Source: an uncultured Clostridia bacterium
GTDB lineage: Bacteria > Bacillota > Clostridia > Oscillospirales > Oscillospiraceae
Direction: 5' to 3'
DNA: 27,358 nucleotides
Assembly (NCBI GenBank): GCA_947383645.1
Contig: CANDEH010000022.1
Span: 1 to 27,358, forward strand
Notes under the pieces: model-generated
What the model saw: only the letters and a program-made list of their open reading frames with translations
Databases searched by the model: none
Told to the model about the DNA's origin: nothing
Position numbers and translations under genes: made by a program
Shown here: piece by piece, positions 1 to 7,221 of the stretch
How positions within the stretch are numbered: position 1 is the stretch's first letter
How the letters are laid out: each line of letters starts with the position of its first letter

Positions 1-378
1 CTGGGTGCGGCCGTAGACGATCTGGAGGAACAGCTCCCGCATGGCGGTGTTGATGGCGTCGCACACCAGGTCGGTGTTCAGCGCCTCCAGGATGGTCTTG
101 CCGATGAGGATCTCGCTGGCCATGGCGGCGGAGTGGGTCATGCCGGAGCAGCCCAGGGTCTCCACCAGGGCCTCCTCAATGATGCCGTTCTTGACGTTCA
201 GCGTCAGCTTGCAGGCGCCCTGCTGGGGGGCGCACCAGCCCACGCCGTGGGTAAAGCCGCTGATATCCTTGATCTCCTTGGCCTGCACCCACTTCCCCTC
301 CTCGGGGATGGGGGCGGGACCATGGTACGCGCCCTTGGCGACGGGGCACATGTGCTGCACTTCGGTAGAGTAGATCAT
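1..378 (-). CDS. NifU-like Fe-S cluster assembly scaffold protein (partial, 3' end beyond window)
   Basis: The first 126 residues are present and the gene runs off the left edge with no stop. The sequence resembles the IscU/NifU N-terminal scaffold fold as found in the clostridial scaffold that normally sits next to a 'GGGtGRT' protein. Cysteines lie at residues 11, 49, 56, 77 and 106, and the segment around 76-80 reads LGCSG. Such proteins hold nascent iron-sulfur clusters in the cytoplasm. The ATG at 376-378 follows a purine-rich ribosome site (GGAAAGGAAG) at proper distance. A consensus promoter lies about 90 bases upstream. The family assignment is by remembered sequence character only. 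The GGGtGRT partner would be expected just outside the window. Confidence 0.75.
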   Translation of the reverse strand, partial: MIYSTEVQHMCPVAKGAYHGPAPIPEEGKWVQAKEIKDISGFTHGVGWCAPQQGACKLTLNVKNGIIEEALVETLGCSGMTHSAAMASEILIGKTILEALNTDLVCDAINTAMRELFLQIVYGRTQ

Positions 379-468
379 GGCAAATCTTCCTTTCCTTTTT
401 TCGGGCCGCGCCTCAAACCACGTCCCGTAGTGGGGGCGCTTGCTGCGGGCACTCCCATACCATGGTAA

Positions 469-497
469 ATTATATTGAATCCGGCCGCATTTGTCAA
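469..497 (-). promoter_or_regulatory. Sigma-A promoter of the Fe-S scaffold gene
   Basis: On the minus strand, TTGACA (492-497) and TATAAT (469-474) are separated by exactly 17 bases, a perfect consensus housekeeping promoter. It implies an untranslated leader of roughly 85 bases before the start codon at 378. Confidence 0.85.
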
Positions 498-501
498 GGC
501 A

Positions 502-517
502 GGGAGAAATTTCTCCC
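502..517. promoter_or_regulatory. Perfect 16-bp palindrome next to the scaffold promoter (candidate operator)
   Basis: GGGAGAAATTTCTCCC is a perfect palindrome whose edge is 4 bp upstream of the -35 box of the scaffold promoter. It has no loop, which is more typical of a dimeric regulator site than of a terminator. The regulator is unknown. Confidence 0.45.
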
Positions 518-581
518 GGTTCCCTTCCATATGAAATATTGTCTCATGCGGCAGGATTTTAATCAACGGTGCAAAAAGACA

Positions 582-917
582 CTATTGGGTAAAAAATTGC
601 TGCATCAGGGATTTTTTCAGGGTTTCCAGACTGGTCAGACTTTGCCGGACCGCCAGCTTTAATCTGTCTGTCTGCGCGGCAAAGGCGGCGAACTGGCGCT
701 GGATCTCCAGAGGCGGCACGAGGATTTCCAGTTTTCGGATATCTCCCAGAGAAATAAACTTCTGTGTCCCGCCTCTGACCTTGCCAAGCACAGAATGATC
801 GAAATAATCCCACTGAAGCAGCGCCTGGATGTAAATATTCAAAACCCTCGAATCCGGTTTGAACTTGGGCCTTGTTTGATAAATGGCGGTACCCAACGGC
901 GAGAGAATTTTCGCCAA
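582..917 (-). pseudogene. Remnant of a type I restriction specificity subunit (HsdS), C-terminal part
   Basis: An open frame of about 111 codons has no ribosome site and only a TTG as possible start. Its C-terminal half has the character of an HsdS target-recognition domain end and conserved coiled coil. A GTQKFISLGDIRKLEI segment is followed by VPPLEIQRQF and a helical tail ending in SLMQQFF. HsdS proteins set DNA specificity of type I restriction-modification complexes, but a functional subunit is about 400 residues with two such domains. Upstream, in this frame, an in-frame stop precedes the TTG, and no recognisable continuation is found in the other frames to about 1047. No hsdM or hsdR is present. 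It is best read as a decayed fragment, possibly a silent recombination donor. Confidence 0.6.
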
Positions 918-1072
918 TCAAGGAGATTTGACACCGCCATACTTTGTGTATGGCAAGGAAAATCAACGCAGAGTGACGAAAAAAAGATCCGCTGTTTGGA
1001 TGTCTTGACATTTTCAAACAAGGCTCAATCAGGCTCTGCATCAACAATGACAGGTTGCCCCACTGTGAAAAA

Positions 1073-1110
1073 TCCGCCGCCCTCCTGTGCGGAGGGCGGC
1101 GGACTTTTTT
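1073..1110. terminator. Rho-independent terminator (bidirectional form)
   Basis: A 13-bp perfect stem (1073-1085 with 1091-1103) and 5-base loop is flanked by T runs on both strands. On the minus strand it ends the DUF4349 gene, whose stop codon is at 1109. Its other side may end any transcript through the HsdS remnant. Confidence 0.85.
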
Positions 1111-2047
1111 ACGGCTTCTCCTTCGGCTCCTCCGGGGTTTTCGCCTTCGTCCTCCTCCTCCATCTGAGGAAGAACACGACCCCGACCACCGCCAAAATCA
1201 CAAGCAGCACCCAGATATGCGCCAGCAGAACGACGACCTCCTCAAAGGCGGCAATCGCGCCGTCCAGACCGCTGTGCAGAGCTCCGGCGATCCGTCCGCC
1301 GAAGCTCTGGGCCTGCTCGGGGGTGTTGGACAGGCGGTAGACCTCCCGCAGGCGGATGGTGATCGTAGCGTAGTCGATCAGCGCGTCGTAGTGCCGGAGA
1401 CTGCCGGTGAGGTACTCGATCTGCAGCTCCGTGTCGCTGATGGCGCTCTCGATGGTGATGATGTCGGCCATGTTATCCGCCTCGCTGAGCAGCTTTTGCA
1501 GCCGCTCCAGCTTGGTGCGCTGGGTGGCGAGGCGGGCCTCGATGTCGTAGTAGGCCTCGCCGACGTTCTCCTCGCCGGTGTGGAGATCGGTGACGTGGCA
1601 GATCTGTCCTGCCCGGGTGCAGAAGGCCTCAAACTGCGCCGCCGGCACCCGGACGGTGTAGTAGGCGGATCGGCTGGCTTCGTAGTTGGAGACAGACCGC
1701 TCCTCAAAGTAGCCGGAGCAGTCCTCCACCGCCTGGCCCAGGGCCTGGGCGGCGGCGTCAAAATCGGTTGCCTCCATCTGGATATCGGCGGTGTAGATCA
1801 CCTTCCGCCCGCTCTTGCCCGCCGGATCCGGCTCCGGCGACAGCTCCGCAGGAGCCGAGGGGACGGCGACGTCGCCGAAGATCCCCTCCTCAACGCTCGC
1901 ATCGAAGTCCATGGGACTGTCGGGCTCCCAGCTGCTGTAGTTGTTGTCTCCGCCGGCACTGCCGCCGTTGGCGCCGTCGCTGCCGCCGCAGGCGGTCAGC
2001 AGTACCAGCAGCAGCGCCGCAAGGCACAGGGAAAGCTGTCGTTTCAT
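1109..2047 (-). CDS. DUF4349-domain lipoprotein with C-terminal membrane anchor
   Basis: 312 residues. The N-terminus is a lipoprotein signal peptide with lipobox LTAC, the modified cysteine being residue 20. A low-complexity Gly/Asn/Ser linker follows. Then comes a DUF4349-type domain (roughly 80-270) with a coiled-coil segment around TKLERLQKLLSEA. One transmembrane helix lies near residues 268-293, followed by a basic, proline-rich cytoplasmic tail. The protein is predicted to sit on the outer face of the cytoplasmic membrane. The function of DUF4349 is unknown to me, and the name rests on overall layout. The start has a good AAGGAGG site. The gene stands alone between a terminator and a repeat element. 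Confidence 0.8.
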   Translation of the reverse strand: MKRQLSLCLAALLLVLLTACGGSDGANGGSAGGDNNYSSWEPDSPMDFDASVEEGIFGDVAVPSAPAELSPEPDPAGKSGRKVIYTADIQMEATDFDAAAQALGQAVEDCSGYFEERSVSNYEASRSAYYTVRVPAAQFEAFCTRAGQICHVTDLHTGEENVGEAYYDIEARLATQRTKLERLQKLLSEADNMADIITIESAISDTELQIEYLTGSLRHYDALIDYATITIRLREVYRLSNTPEQAQSFGGRIAGALHSGLDGAIAAFEEVVVLLAHIWVLLVILAVVGVVFFLRWRRRTKAKTPEEPKEKP

Positions 2048-2164
2048 CGTCCAATCCTCCTTTTTTGTCTCCGGTTGACCATCGGTTACTATTTATGACG
2101 CAAAAGAGAAGGGGGATGTTCCGGCGGAGAAGAATTTTTGCGCGGCAGAGCGCGGGCCGAGGCA

Positions 2165-2375
2165 CACAGCTTGTCACCGCGCCGTAACGGCGCGGTGACA
2201 AGCTGTGGCAAATTGGGACCAATGGTCCCAATTTGTCGCCTGCGGGCGGGCGATTGCACGTGAAAGGAACCCCTCTTGGGTTCCTTTCACACTATCCTCC
2301 TTACCGCCGTCCTACTCTGTTGACTTTTTGACAGTTTGAGCTTATCACCGCGCCGTTGCGGCGCGGTGATAAGCT
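2165..2375 (-). repeat. Composite multi-hairpin intergenic repeat, copy 1
   Basis: Four strong hairpins occur in a row: 2165-2207 (20-bp perfect arms, loop TAA), 2209-2235 (12-bp arms), 2260-2290 (13-bp arms) and 2339-2375 (17-bp arms, loop TTG). Read on the minus strand, about 107 bases (2229-2337) match copy 3 (25732-25839) with only about nine differences. The first and last hairpins share the same core ACCGCGCCG. It fills the gap between the lipoprotein start and the RACE-protein stop. The hairpin at 2339-2375 lies 12 bases past that stop and may act as a terminator, although it lacks a clear T tract. Confidence 0.85.
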
Positions 2376-2386
2376 GTCAGGCAATA

Positions 2387-4312
2387 TCAGACATCCACCG
2401 ACGGGAACAGCGCCGTGTCGGTGTGGGGCAGGAAGCAGGCCGCCACGAAGGCGTCCATATACCCCGGCTCGTTGGAGAGCTCCAGATAGGTCATGCTCCG
2501 GCCCAGCTCCTCCACCTTCTCCCTGGCCTCGCTGCTCAGGAGCATGGCGAAGGCCCCGGTCTGGGAGGAGTTGCCGATATAGTGGAAGTACTCTAAGGGG
2601 ATGTCCGGGAACATGCCGATGGTGACGGCGTTTCGCATATTGATGCCGCTACCGATGCCCCCGGCCACGTAGACCCGCTCGATCACCGACGGGTCGAAGC
2701 CCAGGGAGGAGAGCATGGTGGTGGTGGCGGAGAAGATGGCCCCCTTGGCCCGGATGAAGTTGTCGATGTCCACCTCGTTGATAACCACATCCTTCACCCC
2801 GCCAGTGTCGGACTGGAAGGCCAGGACGAAGGAGCCCATGCCGTGCTCGTCATGGCGGACCCGGCGGCCCTCCCGGATGAGCTTGCCCTTGCCGTTGATG
2901 ATGCCGCAGCGGAACAGCTCGGCGATGATGTCGATGATGCCGCTGCCGCAGATGCCCACGGGGGCCCCGCCGCCCACCACGGTGAGGGTGGGCTCCATGG
3001 TCTCCTTATCAATCGTGCACGCCTCGATGGCCCCGTCGGTGGCCCGCATGCCGCAGGAGATGTCGCCGCCCTCAAAGGCGGGGCCGGCGGAGCAGGCGCA
3101 GGACATGAGGAACTCGCTGTTGCCGAAGACCAGCTCCCCGTTGGTGCCCAGGTCGATAAACAGGCTCATCTCCGGCTTATTCCAGATCATAGAGGCGAAG
3201 GCCCCGGCGGTGATGTCCCCGCCCACGTAGCTGCCGATGTTGGGGGCCACGATCAGCTCCGCCAGGGGGTTCATGGTGAGGCCGATATCCCGGGTGTAGA
3301 GGTAGTCGGCGTGGAAGAAGCTGGGAATGAAGGGCTCCATCCGCACCGGGTCGGCGTGGAGGCCCAGGAGCAGGTGGTTCATGGTGGTGTTCCCCGCCAA
3401 AACCATCCGGTAGACGCTGCGGGCCTCGATGCCGGCGCTGTGGAGCATCTGGGTGAAGAGGGGCAGGATGCTCTCCTGGACCACCGCGTCCTGGAGCCGC
3501 TTGCGCCCGCCGGGCTTCTCCGACTCGATGATCCGGTTGATGACGTCGGCCCCGTAGCGGATCTGCCCGTTGCCGCCGCTGGCCTTGGCCAGGATCTTGC
3601 CGCTCTTCAGATCCACCAGCAGGCCGGCAAGAGAGGTGGTGCCCAGGTCCAGGGCGAAACCGGCGATGGGGGCGGCGCTGTCCGCCGGGAGGACGTCCCG
3701 GATCTGGATGCGGTCCCCGTCCCGGGAGATGACGCACTTGATATGCCAGTCGCTCTCCCGCAGCACCTGGGACAGGTCCCGCAGGGCGGCGTAGGGCAGG
3801 ATGATCTTCTCATAGGGGCAGCCGGTCTCGTCCTCCACCGCCCGGAGCAGACGCTCGTTGTCGGGCATGGTGTCGTCCAGGGTGGGCGCGGAGAGGGTCA
3901 GGGGCAGGAAGGTCAGGTCGCTGGAGAAGTCGATGCCTGCGGCAAGCATCTGCTGCCGCAGGTTCTCAAAGATGGCGATCTCCTCCGGGGAGTCCAGGTC
4001 CGCCACCTTCATGCGGCTGCGGTAGGCGGAGGCGATGTCGGGCACCTCGATCACCGCGTCGCCGGTGACAGTGGAGCAGCAGGCCAGACGCCAGCCTGCG
4101 GCGAACTCCTCGTCGGAGATGTGGCGGCTGGGGGCGGCGTCCACCGCGCCCTCCACCAGACGGACCCGGCACTTGCCGCAGCTGCCGTTGCCGGAGCAGG
4201 GGGCGTCGATGGCCACGTTGGCCTTCCGGGCCAGATCCAGGAGGTTCTCGCCGGGGTTGGCGTCAATGGCCACCCGGGTGTCGCCGGAGAGGAGAAACTC
4301 TACTTTATACAT
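2387..4312 (-). CDS. Ferredoxin-ASKHA protein, RACE/RamA type (corrinoid protein reductive activator)
   Basis: 641 residues from the ATG at 4310-4312, chosen over an in-frame ATG 36 bases upstream because AAAGGAACC precedes it. Residues 1-90 form a plant-type [2Fe-2S] ferredoxin domain with C39, C45, C48 and C78 or C79. The rest is a DUF4445-like ASKHA ATPase region, including DLGTTSLAGLLVDL near 225, LAGNTTMNHLLLG, DLGTNGE and VGICGSGIID motifs. Proteins of this layout use ATP hydrolysis to drive reduction of inactive Co(II) corrinoid proteins to Co(I), as in methyltransferase systems and the acetyl-CoA pathway. No corrinoid protein or methyltransferase is adjacent, so the partner is unknown. 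The gene is monocistronic with a consensus promoter. Confidence 0.85.
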   Translation of the reverse strand: MYKVEFLLSGDTRVAIDANPGENLLDLARKANVAIDAPCSGNGSCGKCRVRLVEGAVDAAPSRHISDEEFAAGWRLACCSTVTGDAVIEVPDIASAYRSRMKVADLDSPEEIAIFENLRQQMLAAGIDFSSDLTFLPLTLSAPTLDDTMPDNERLLRAVEDETGCPYEKIILPYAALRDLSQVLRESDWHIKCVISRDGDRIQIRDVLPADSAAPIAGFALDLGTTSLAGLLVDLKSGKILAKASGGNGQIRYGADVINRIIESEKPGGRKRLQDAVVQESILPLFTQMLHSAGIEARSVYRMVLAGNTTMNHLLLGLHADPVRMEPFIPSFFHADYLYTRDIGLTMNPLAELIVAPNIGSYVGGDITAGAFASMIWNKPEMSLFIDLGTNGELVFGNSEFLMSCACSAGPAFEGGDISCGMRATDGAIEACTIDKETMEPTLTVVGGGAPVGICGSGIIDIIAELFRCGIINGKGKLIREGRRVRHDEHGMGSFVLAFQSDTGGVKDVVINEVDIDNFIRAKGAIFSATTTMLSSLGFDPSVIERVYVAGGIGSGINMRNAVTIGMFPDIPLEYFHYIGNSSQTGAFAMLLSSEAREKVEELGRSMTYLELSNEPGYMDAFVAACFLPHTDTALFPSVDV

Positions 4313-4362
4313 AGGAAAGGTTCCTTTCTTTGGGGAGAGTATTGGCATTTTTTGATAATCTC

Positions 4363-4391
4363 AGTATAGTTGAGGGCCGGGAAAATGTCAA
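4363..4391 (-). promoter_or_regulatory. Sigma-A promoter of the RACE-type gene
   Basis: On the minus strand TTGACA (4386-4391), a 17-base spacer and TATACT (4363-4368). It is placed about 50 bases before the chosen start codon. Confidence 0.85.
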
Positions 4392-4653
4392 GGGGACGTG
4401 TTAATTATTTGTCAAAGAGGTGCGGAAACCGGTCCCTGCGAAAGGGGGAGGAAGATAGGGACATTAATCTGCTCATATGGGGAAGCCACACCTCCGTATC
4501 GGGTGGAAAGCGGACATCTCAATGACGCTGTTTGGAACGGCCCGAGCTGTCACCGTAAAAGCTTGCGCATACCGGGAGAGAGGGAAGGGGAGGAACTGCT
4601 TCTTGTGTATGCAGGCGGGGACGGCTCTGCACGTTTTCTCCTGCGAACGCCGC
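4392..4653. other. Intergenic stretch with no supported feature
   Basis: Short reading frames occur on both strands but lack ribosome sites or recognisable sequence. I see no RNA gene or strong hairpin apart from the rubrerythrin terminator that borders it. Confidence 0.5.
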
Positions 4654-4693
4654 AAAAACAGGGCGCCGCACTCCGATACGGCGCCCTGTTTTT
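4654..4693 (-). terminator. Rho-independent terminator of the rubrerythrin gene
   Basis: Stem of 15 bp (4654-4668 with 4679-4693) including AAAAACAGGGCGCCG and a 10-base loop. On the minus strand it ends in TTTTT and begins 13 bases after the rubrerythrin stop codon. Confidence 0.9.
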
Positions 4694-4706
4694 CATACGA
4701 ATGCCA

Positions 4707-5243
4707 TCAATAGTTCTCCGCGTGGACCTCGAAATAGGCCTGGGGATGGGCGCAGACGGGGCAGACCTCAGGGGCCTTCTCGCCCACCGCGATGTGGCCG
4801 CAGTTGCGGCACTCCCACACCTTGACCTCGCTCTTGGCGAAGACCGCCTGGGCCTCCACGTTTCTCAGCAGAGCCCGGTAGCGCTCCTCGTGGTGCTTCT
4901 CGATCTCCCCCACGGCGCGAAACTTGGCCGCCAGCTCGGGGAAGCCCTCCGCCTCGGCGGTCTCGGCGAAGCCGGCGTACATGTCCGTCCACTCAAAGTT
5001 CTCGCCGTCGGCGGCGGCGGCAAGGTTCTCGGCGGTGGAGCCGATGCCGGAGAGCTCCTTGAACCACATCTTCGCGTGCTCCTTCTCGTTGTCGGCGGTC
5101 TTGAGGAACAGCGCGGCGATCTGCTCAAAGCCCTCCTTCCTGGCCTTGGAGGCGAAGTAGGTGTACTTGTTCCGGGCCTGGGACTCCCCGGCAAAGGCGG
5201 CCAGCAGGTTCTTCTCGGTCTGTGTACCGGCGTATTGGGACAT
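4707..5243 (-). CDS. rbr: Rubrerythrin
   Basis: 178 residues from the ATG at 5241-5243, preceded by AAAGGAGG. Residues 1-135 are the four-helix ferritin-like diiron domain. Candidate iron ligands include E20, E53 with H56 (DNEKEHA), E97 or nearby, and E113 to E119 (GEIEKHHEE). Residues 140-178 form a rubredoxin-like domain with C145-x2-C148 and C161-x2-C164. Rubrerythrin reduces hydrogen peroxide in the cytoplasm of anaerobes, taking electrons from rubredoxin or NADH-linked donors. The gene is a single transcription unit with its own strong promoter and terminator. No obvious PerR box was picked out. Confidence 0.95.
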   Translation of the reverse strand: MSQYAGTQTEKNLLAAFAGESQARNKYTYFASKARKEGFEQIAALFLKTADNEKEHAKMWFKELSGIGSTAENLAAAADGENFEWTDMYAGFAETAEAEGFPELAAKFRAVGEIEKHHEERYRALLRNVEAQAVFAKSEVKVWECRNCGHIAVGEKAPEVCPVCAHPQAYFEVHAENY

Positions 5244-5310
5244 AGGTAGTATCCTCCTTTCAAAGTGCCGCGGCGGGACCGCGGTCGGGGGGATGACCCC
5301 CTCCGCCTCC

Positions 5311-5339
5311 ATTCTACCACACTTTCCCTCCGGTGGCAA
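5311..5339 (-). promoter_or_regulatory. Sigma-A promoter of rubrerythrin
   Basis: On the minus strand TTGCCA (5334-5339), a 17-base spacer and TAGAAT (5311-5316). It begins immediately after the stop of the upstream small gene and about 70 bases before the rubrerythrin start. Confidence 0.8.
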
Positions 5340-5344
5340 TTCTT

Positions 5345-5542
5345 CTATCTGTCCAGTTCTCTCTCCAGAAGAGACATTGCAATCTCGAAGGCCCTGATCC
5401 GCCGTTTGGCCAGGGTGATCTGCGCCCTGCACCGCTCCGCGTTTTCCCTGGCCTCCAATGTCCTGACCACCTCCCGCAGCTTGTGCAGAGTGGAGCTGAT
5501 CTGCCGCCCTGCCTCCCGCAGCTCGTCCTTTGAAAATTCCAT
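5345..5542 (-). CDS. Small all-helical protein of unknown function
   Basis: 65 residues beginning MEFSKDELREAGRQ. A strong AAAGGAGGAG site sits 5-6 bases before the ATG, which supports real translation. The chain is highly charged, with no transmembrane segment or cysteine cluster beyond one Cys. It should form two or three helices ending in AMSLLERELDR. It resembles a loosely remembered class of short clostridial proteins with the pattern KDELKEA...L..TL.K...I.AL.IA..LIE.EL, but I cannot name a function. It lies between a repeat element (upstream) and the rubrerythrin promoter (downstream). Confidence 0.65.
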   Translation of the reverse strand: MEFSKDELREAGRQISSTLHKLREVVRTLEARENAERCRAQITLAKRRIRAFEIAMSLLERELDR

Positions 5543-5581
5543 GAGCTCCTCCTTTAAAAAATTGTCTCAAGAAAGCCGGCA

Positions 5582-5775
5582 GGCTGTCGAAAAACGCAGA
5601 TACTGTGGAGAACGGGAAGGAAGGGTGTGTGCGGGGAACCCAGGAAGGGTTCCCTGCACTATTCAAATCAAACGGATTTCAGAACTTTTTTGAAGTTCTG
5701 AAATCCGCCCCAGCTTGGCGAAAAGACTTTTTCGACAAGCTGGCCGGCAGGGACGGGCATTGCCCGCCCCTGCCG
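5582..5775 (+). repeat. Composite multi-hairpin intergenic repeat, copy 2 (divergent)
   Basis: The order of elements matches copies 1 and 3: a CTGTCGAAAAA start, a hairpin around GGGAACCC (5629-5659, one wobble pair), a 15-bp-arm hairpin (5673-5687 with 5693-5707), then a hairpin based on CCAGCTTG/CAAGCTGG (about 5709-5743) and a GC-rich hairpin at 5744-5775. Primary sequence has drifted strongly from the other two copies while the foldable layout is kept. It fills the gap between the 5' end of the small helical gene and the 3' end of cbiN. Confidence 0.7.
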
Positions 5776-5820
5776 GGTATGGCGGTTGAATCGCGGGATT
5801 TTGACCGGCGGGGTCTCCGC

Positions 5821-6159
5821 TCAGTCCCGGTCCTCCGATCCCTTCATGCGGTCGGTCCACTTCTTCCGCTCCACCCAGCGGCCCAGGGCGAAGGCGATGA
5901 CCCCCACGCCGATGCCGGTCTGTACGCAAAACATCAGACTCTCGATCTCGCCGGGGAGCTCGCCGCCCAGGGCGGTCTCCAAAATCGGGGTAAACCAGGG
6001 CTCGTACTCCCTGCCGGTGACCTCGGCGACCATCTGGCTGCCCGCGTCGTCGGAGCCGCCGAACTCCGCCCCCGGCAAAAGGAACAGCGGCAGGAGGCTA
6101 ATCAAAAGCGCGGCAATCAGAAGTGCGATGACAAGGCCCTTGTGACTTCTCTGTTTCAT
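5821..6159 (-). CDS. cbiN: CbiN, small membrane subunit of the cobalt ECF transporter
   Basis: 112 residues with two transmembrane segments (about 9-30 and 80-98) enclosing an extracytoplasmic loop containing YEPWFTPI. This is the CbiN layout. CbiN associates with the substrate-binding membrane protein CbiM and supports loading of Co2+. The ATG overlaps the cbiM stop in an ATGA arrangement, so the two are translationally coupled. The C-terminus is charged and cytoplasmic. Confidence 0.9.
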   Translation of the reverse strand: MKQRSHKGLVIALLIAALLISLLPLFLLPGAEFGGSDDAGSQMVAEVTGREYEPWFTPILETALGGELPGEIESLMFCVQTGIGVGVIAFALGRWVERKKWTDRMKGSEDRD

Positions 6160-6908
6160 GTCTCATTCCCTCCCAGATAGCCGATTGCCCGCAGTTCCCG
6201 GGCGGCATAGGTCTCCAGACCGATGACGATCACCACGGTGAGGATGCCCTCCACCACCGCCAGGGGCAGCTGGGTGGGGGCGAACACGCCCAAAAACTTT
6301 ACCAAGGAGGCGGCCACGCCGCCCTCTGCCGCCGGATAGGTGACCGCCAGCTGTACGCTGGTCACGCAGTAGGTAAAGAGATCCCCCAAAAACGCCGCCA
6401 GAAAGACGCTGGCCTTGCGGTTGACCCTGGCCGCCCGGAGGCCCCGGTAGAGCCCGTAGGCCGCCAGGGGGCCGGCAATCGCCATGGAGAAGCAGTTGGC
6501 CCCCAGGGTGGTCAGGCCGCCGTGGGCCAGTAAAATGGCCTGGAAGATCAGCACGATCAGGCCCAGCACACTGGTGGCCGCAGGCCCGAAGAGGATGGCG
6601 CTGAGGCCGGTGCCGGTCATGTGGGAGCAGCTGCCGGTGACGGAGGGGATCTTCAGCGAGGAGATCACGAACACGAAGGCTCCGCAGAGGGCCAGCAGCA
6701 GAAGGTTCTGGTTCTGTTCCCCCACCTTTCGCCGGATCTGCCCCACGCCGACGACCAGGAAGGGCAGGCAGACGACGCCCCACACCGCGCACATGGCGGG
6801 GGGCAGGTAGCCCTCCATGATGTGCATGGCGCTGGCCGCCGGCGCGGCCGCCGCCGCCACGCACAGCGCGGTGAGCAGGGTAAGTACGCTTCTTTGTCTC
6901 TTGGACAC
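6156..6908 (-). CDS. cbiM: CbiM, cobalt-binding membrane (S) component
   Basis: 250 residues from a GTG at 6906-6908 with AAAGGAGGAA upstream. An N-terminal signal-like segment (1-27) is followed by MHIMEGYLPP, the conserved metal-binding N-terminus of the mature protein, which uses the terminal amine and a nearby histidine for Co2+. Several further membrane helices follow, with the typical SCSHMTGTGLSAILFGP segment. CbiM provides substrate specificity for the CbiMNQO importer, which supplies cobalt for corrinoid synthesis. It lies 312 bases downstream of cbiO, whereas cbiM usually leads the operon. Confidence 0.93.
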   Translation of the reverse strand: MSKRQRSVLTLLTALCVAAAAAPAASAMHIMEGYLPPAMCAVWGVVCLPFLVVGVGQIRRKVGEQNQNLLLLALCGAFVFVISSLKIPSVTGSCSHMTGTGLSAILFGPAATSVLGLIVLIFQAILLAHGGLTTLGANCFSMAIAGPLAAYGLYRGLRAARVNRKASVFLAAFLGDLFTYCVTSVQLAVTYPAAEGGVAASLVKFLGVFAPTQLPLAVVEGILTVVIVIGLETYAARELRAIGYLGGNET

Positions 6909-7058
6909 AATCTATTCCTCCTTTATCAGGTGCAAAAAAGTATGGGCCGATTGCCCGGGTGCGCGGAGCCACGTACCGGGGACGACGGCGCAGCATCTAA
7001 GGGATGCCGGGAATTATATCAAGCGCGCTGTTCCGGATGCAGTGCGCGTTTTTCCTCT

Positions 7059-7221
7059 CAGAGCCTGTTTAAAATCTGGCGGAATGCCGGATTAGCGCAG
7101 ATTTTTTGCCGGACAGGGCGCTTTGACGCAGGAATCCTGACGGATTGCAAGTCAAAGCAGCGCAGCCCCAGCGGAAAAAGGCACCCCGGGATGGCGTTTC
7201 GACAGATTTTAAGCAGGCGCT
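7059..7221. mobile_element. Fold-back MITE-like element between cbiO and cbiM
   Basis: The ends are imperfect inverted repeats: GAGCCTGTTTAAAATCTG at 7061-7078, and on the other strand GAGCGCCTGCTTAAAATCTG from about 7221 inward. Both continue with a GGAATGCC/GAAACGCC-like block. An inner inverted pair (GCGCTTTGAC with GTCAAAGCAGCGC) lets the whole piece fold on itself. It has no coding capacity. It abuts the cbiO stop codon and separates the two halves of the cobalt operon. Confidence 0.6.

Noticed and set aside
2843..4369. Long plus-strand open frame opposite the RACE-type gene
   Set aside because: High GC keeps antisense frames open. The sequence is Gly/Ala/His-rich with no domain, while the minus strand has clear ferredoxin and ATPase motifs.
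4707..5666. 319-codon reading of rubrerythrin extended upstream
   Set aside because: The extension crosses a promoter, a small gene and repeat copy 2. The ATG at 5243 has a strong ribosome site and the normal family N-terminus.
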